64,000 bases of DNA from assembly GCA_013398275.1 (NCBI GenBank), contig VZSE01009986.1:889043-953042 (forward strand), read 5' to 3'. Shown here in pieces: positions 60,197 through 64,000 of this stretch; position 1 is the first letter of the stretch, and each line of letters begins with the position of its first letter. The notes beneath the pieces were generated by a model. It did no database searches. It saw nothing but the letters and a program-made list of their open reading frames with translations, and was not told the origin of the DNA. The position numbers and the translations under genes are program-made. This DNA comes from Promerops cafer (Eukaryota > Chordata > Aves > Passeriformes > Nectariniidae).

Positions 60197-61999
60197 AAAT
60201 AACAAGGAATTTATAAAGTGCAGTGTTTCTAACTTGGTGATGTTTATTATTTGAAACATGATGTTATATTTTGTTGCATTCGTTCTAGAAATTAGAATAA
60301 TAAAATCTTGGTATGAAGCATTGGTGTAGGCAGTGTTATTTTCTTTGTGTTTTCCCCATCTCAAAGAGTTGATGGGATCTTAATTTCAGAGTTTCTAGTA
60401 GCAATTAGAAGAACTTTTTTGTATAAAATTAAAGCATATTTTGAGCCAGGCTTCAAATGTAATCACTACAATCACCATAAATCAAAAGACCACTAGCAGT
60501 GTCAGCTTCACTGCCCTTCTAAGGAGGAATCGCTTATCCTTTCTGCCACAGGATGGGGGGAACATGATAACTATTGATGGCTCACTACTTATTAAGTTGT
60601 CATCAGACAACATGTTGTCATAAGCTATTATTTTTAAATTGTTACTAAGAAAGTATCAAATGCCACTTCTGTAATGTAAGCTGGATGTTTGAACAAGCGG
60701 AAGGTATGTGTTGATATCGAAATTGAACTATATTATGTTAAAATCAAGATTTAATTCATGTTGCTATGTAGAAAATTGATCAAATATTCAAATTTCTACA
60801 ATCTTCAAAAGCATAAGAGTGAGTGAATAGTAGGGGTCTGAGTCTTATGTAATTTATAGTCATTTTATACGAGTGTAATTCCATATGATTGCTGAAGCAC
60901 GACATCCCAACTTACCTTTCTGGCACCAGCTAGTGCTAGGCAGGCAGTAGCTGTTCTGAACTTAAATATAAAATGGAGTTGATGGCCTACAAATTTGTTT
61001 TACTGATTTTCCTGCTTTGATGTTCAGAAGACATCAGTAATGTTACCCCTGATTGATACTATGGTAAGTTCCAGATCTGTCCATTCTTGTTTGTACTCCC
61101 ATTTTGTCCAAGAAGTTCAAATAAGATGTGTCTGATGTCCTGTACCTGGTGGGGGAAGAAGCCTGGTCATATTAAGAATTCAGGGGTTCTTGACTAACTT
61201 GGGGATTGTCTTTATATTGTCACTGTTGGTGTCTGTAGTTTACTTAATTTTTTAAAACACGTAGCATTATTCTTAGTATCACAGTACAGGAGAGCTTTCT
61301 TCTGAACCTGTAGGCACTGTTTAAGAAAAAAGAGTGGTGCTTTATTTCTAGATGTTACTTGAACTAGTTCTTTGATGCTAATAATTCCATTACATTTTGG
61401 GGGGTAAAAACCAAACACAACCCAAAGTGCACTTACCTAAACACTGACACTTACTTTATACTTCACAAAAAGTCAATTTTATTTGTGTAATTACTGCAAC
61501 TATACATGATCAAGATATAATGAGGTGATACCATGAGCTAGCAAATACCAACCTCCTCTGAATTCAATAGAGAAACTTTAAATAGGCAGTACTGCAAGCC
61601 AGCAAATATGCTCCCTTTCTCTAAAATGGGGATAACATCCTGCTGGAAATGCTCTTTTGAGTCTAGTTCTGACACTTTTGTGGTATAATTTAAAATTATA
61701 AGGTGGGGATACCAGTGCGCTCCTGTCCTGCTGCCTCTAAATGGAGCCGTCGTTAAATGTGGTTTGATTTGTCCTGCTCTTACAGTTAATGAAGACTGGG
61801 TGGTATTTCACCAGGGTTAATGCTCTTGGTCCTTGTTATTAATTCCCCTGTAAGTACTCACCTTTTTCTAGACTTTTCAGTTAGTGCTGTAGGATGTTAA
61901 AAAATGTTTTGATACATATGTTAGTTGTTTTAATCGTAGAGCTATAAAGCACTAAGTCAAGGAAAGCCTCTCAAGTAATACACAGGAGTTAGTTTATAA

Positions 62000-62775
62000 A
62001 GTAAGTAAAGCTGAACCACTAAGTAATAGTGACCACAATATAATTAACTTCAACATCCTCAGGGGAGAGATTGTACAAAAAATGAGGAAGCTAGTTAAAA
62101 AGACCCTAAAGTCAGAAGTGAGGAAATTAAAATCCTTCGTCTCAGCATGGAGGCTACTTGAGCAACCATAACAGGGTAGCAGAAGGCACGCATAATCCCA
62201 GACAAACACGGATGCTGACAAGCAAAAACAAGCCATAGGGCTGCAGGAAGGTTCACCAAGATTGTATAGTCAAGCATGTATTTTTCTGAAGGTAGAATTA
62301 TAACTTGTGAAGTCAATAGGGATAAAACACAGTGGCTAAGATACCCAGTGGAGATTAGAAGGATGACAGAGGATTTGAGGAGCAGATAGCCTGACATGAA
62401 AATAAGATTTTTTCAAGTATTAAGAAGCAGCAAGCCTGCAAGACATTTTATAAGTCCAGTGGGCTATTTGGTAGAAAAGTAAGAAAACTAATGAGAGTAC
62501 AGTGACACTGAAATTAAGGTAAATTACTTGTTTGCATTAGCATTTCCACACAGAATTTGGGGTAAAATAGACATACCAAATTTTCTCCTGTTATGTAATA
62601 TACAAGAGGTTTTGTCAAACACAGGAATTAAAAGATGTACTGGAACAAATTCATAAATTAAATAAAAACAGGCTCCTAAGACTAGAAAGTAAATAAATAA
62701 ATTCTAAGGGGATTTCAAACAGAAATTTCTGAACTACCAACAAGAACAGACAATCTGATCAAAATCAGTACACAT
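62000..62775 (+). mobile_element. Ancient CR1 ORF2 relic (endonuclease to RT region)
   Basis: The plus strand encodes SDHNIINFNILRGE at about 62028-62069, matching the C-terminal SDH motif of the CR1 endonuclease, then QKMRKLVKKTLKSE and KSFVSAWRLLEQP before a stop. Further on, GGAACAAATTCATAAATTAA and TTTCTGAACTACCAACAAGA correspond to the old amniote CR1 segment that precedes RT (..LEQIDKLN.. and ..ISELLT..). It is heavily diverged, with many stops. The middle part (62.2-62.6 kb) is barely recognisable, so the copy may be interrupted. Confidence 0.75.
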
Positions 62776-64000
62776 AGTAAAGTAGAAAGCATTTATCCCC
62801 TAAAAGGTGTGAAGAGTATTTCTGGAAATGTCAACACAGAGATCCATATACATAAGAAATATAAACTAGTTAAAACAAAATTGTCTATCCCTTAAGTTAG
62901 AATGATGTGATCAGAATTCAGAGGCCTGTTCTGAGAGGATATACTTCTCCAGCCCTCCAGTATAGTGACCTCCAACAAATCTACAAAGCTGTTTCAGTGT
63001 TTTAAAATGTACTCATTTCCAACTAGAAATGGTCTCACGGGAAACAAGTAGTAGAATGAGAAGTCAGTGTAAGGCATGCATGTGCTAGAGGTGTAGGGGT
63101 GGTCTGGCCTGAGCTGGGGTTGCAGTAGTAAAGAGCCAGGGCAGTCTGGCATCACTGGCTGGCCTGTTATTAGGAGAAACAGACAGCCCTCATGGCCTGG
63201 GATCTTACCCCAAAACGGGAGGGATTAATCCCTCTCTGCATGTGCCTTTTTCTCTCTATAGGGTTGGGAGCTTGGTGTAGTTGTAGGATATTAACTACTG
63301 CTAACTCCTGCACATGTGAGGAGAAATGAGCCATGTCCCAACTACCTGGAGCTAAGGAGGGTTTTCCCTGGGAAACATTCTGAGGGTTCTGATAGGACTC
63401 ATCATTCCTGGCAACAGCCCACTGGGTTAGATAGGCTACTGATAGGGGCATTTTATATTCTCCTGGGTTGCTGTAGAAGACACTGTTTTTCACAATTGAG
63501 AAGATTGCAGCTTGAACATTATCTAATGTTGTCCTTCTAGACTAAAATGTTTCCAGAATCAGCAAAGTAACTGGCAAAATTCTGTGGTTTGTGAAGTGAA
63601 CCTTTAGGAGACTGATGTTTTTGCATGAACTTGGCTATCTATTAGATAACCAAAAGCTGCTGGAAACAAACCTAAGGATGTTATAAAGTGACCAGCAAAG
63701 AAACAGAAAATGGAAAAAAACAGTAGTAAGTCTGATAGTTTATTGAAATAAAACATACCAAATTCTGAAAAACATTTGGGGAAAGGGAACCTGCAGTGTT
63801 TTTTGGGAGAGTACAGGTTGCTCAAGTTTGTGTAATGAATTTTCCATAGCTGAGAGGTCCTGACATTCAAATTAACTCTATTACTTTGTCAAGATTATAA
63901 TCTTACATTGTTATGCTCAAAATTACATTCTGATACAGCTGAATATGCTTCTATTTCTAGAGAATCTCTTCTCTTTCCCATCCTTTGCTACCTTGTGTCA

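Larger units (their letters stand above)
53541..64000. other. Upstream flank of DENND1A, non-coding
   Basis: No exon, RNA gene or complete element was recognised in the 10.5 kb upstream of DENND1A. It contains a short tandem echo of TTACATTTCATCAC (about 54900-54932), a polyC/N site (56197-56244), a candidate conserved block (56245-56560), a poly(A)/N duplication (57421-57535), two CR1 ORF2 relics (57755-58412 and 62000-62775) and a purine-rich/AATG simple repeat (60119-60196). The region 63.0-63.5 kb is less AT-rich but has no recognisable content. In mammals LHX2 lies beyond DENND1A on this side (from memory), but nothing of LHX2 itself is visible. Confidence 0.75.

Noticed and set aside
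1..64000. tRNA, rRNA, CRISPR arrays, operons, complete transposons or endogenous retroviruses
   Set aside because: None recognised. Repeats present are CR1 fragments, minisatellites and simple sequence, and the exon structure is eukaryotic.

Overview
The window is vertebrate nuclear DNA, most likely from a bird. It is AT-rich and intron-like, its recognisable interspersed repeats are nearly all CR1-family LINE fragments (no Alu-like SINEs seen), and coding exons are short, far apart and flanked by GT/AG splice sites. Single N positions at 56197 and 57461 show it is draft assembly.

One gene can be identified: the 5' part of DENND1A (connecdenn 1, a DENN-domain guanine nucleotide exchange factor for Rab35), on the minus strand. 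It starts in a CpG island near 52.75 kb and runs leftward out of the window at position 1. Five coding exons can be placed to the base: 52738-52754, 46919-46989, 22266-22309, 7426-7475 and 4497-4616. They join in frame (17+71+44+50+120 = 302 nt) into residues 1-100 plus two bases of codon 101, covering the N-terminus and most of the upstream DENN (uDENN) lobe. Exon 6 is not in the window.

Layout from left to right. 1-4496 is partial intron 5, with a GC-rich edge, a 44-bp minisatellite and a CTCF-like site. 4617-7425 is intron 4. 7476-22265 is intron 3, AT-rich, with an old CR1 copy and several candidate conserved non-coding blocks. 22310-46918 is intron 2, with a small CpG-rich islet at 23.3 kb and two CR1 fragments near 43-44.6 kb. 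46990-52737 is intron 1. 52250-53540 is the promoter CpG island, which carries a ZNF143/THAP11-type motif, a CR1 3' end and a 48-49 bp minisatellite. 53.5-64 kb is upstream non-coding DNA with two CR1 ORF2 relics, assembly problems at homopolymers, and one block that looks like a conserved enhancer. In mammals the neighbour on this side of DENND1A is LHX2, so this flank may hold LHX2 regulatory DNA; that is inference from remembered synteny.

No bacterial-type system, CRISPR array, tRNA, rRNA or complete mobile element was seen. Almost all ORFs outside the five exons are chance frames in introns, CpG-rich DNA or repeats. I did not find a new biological system. The most checkable observations are an upstream ORF that overlaps the DENND1A start, a same-length divergent segment in exon 2, a minisatellite that repeats a splice-donor-like sequence in the sense of the gene, an intronic CpG islet with a perfect Kozak ATG, and a probable false duplication in the assembly.
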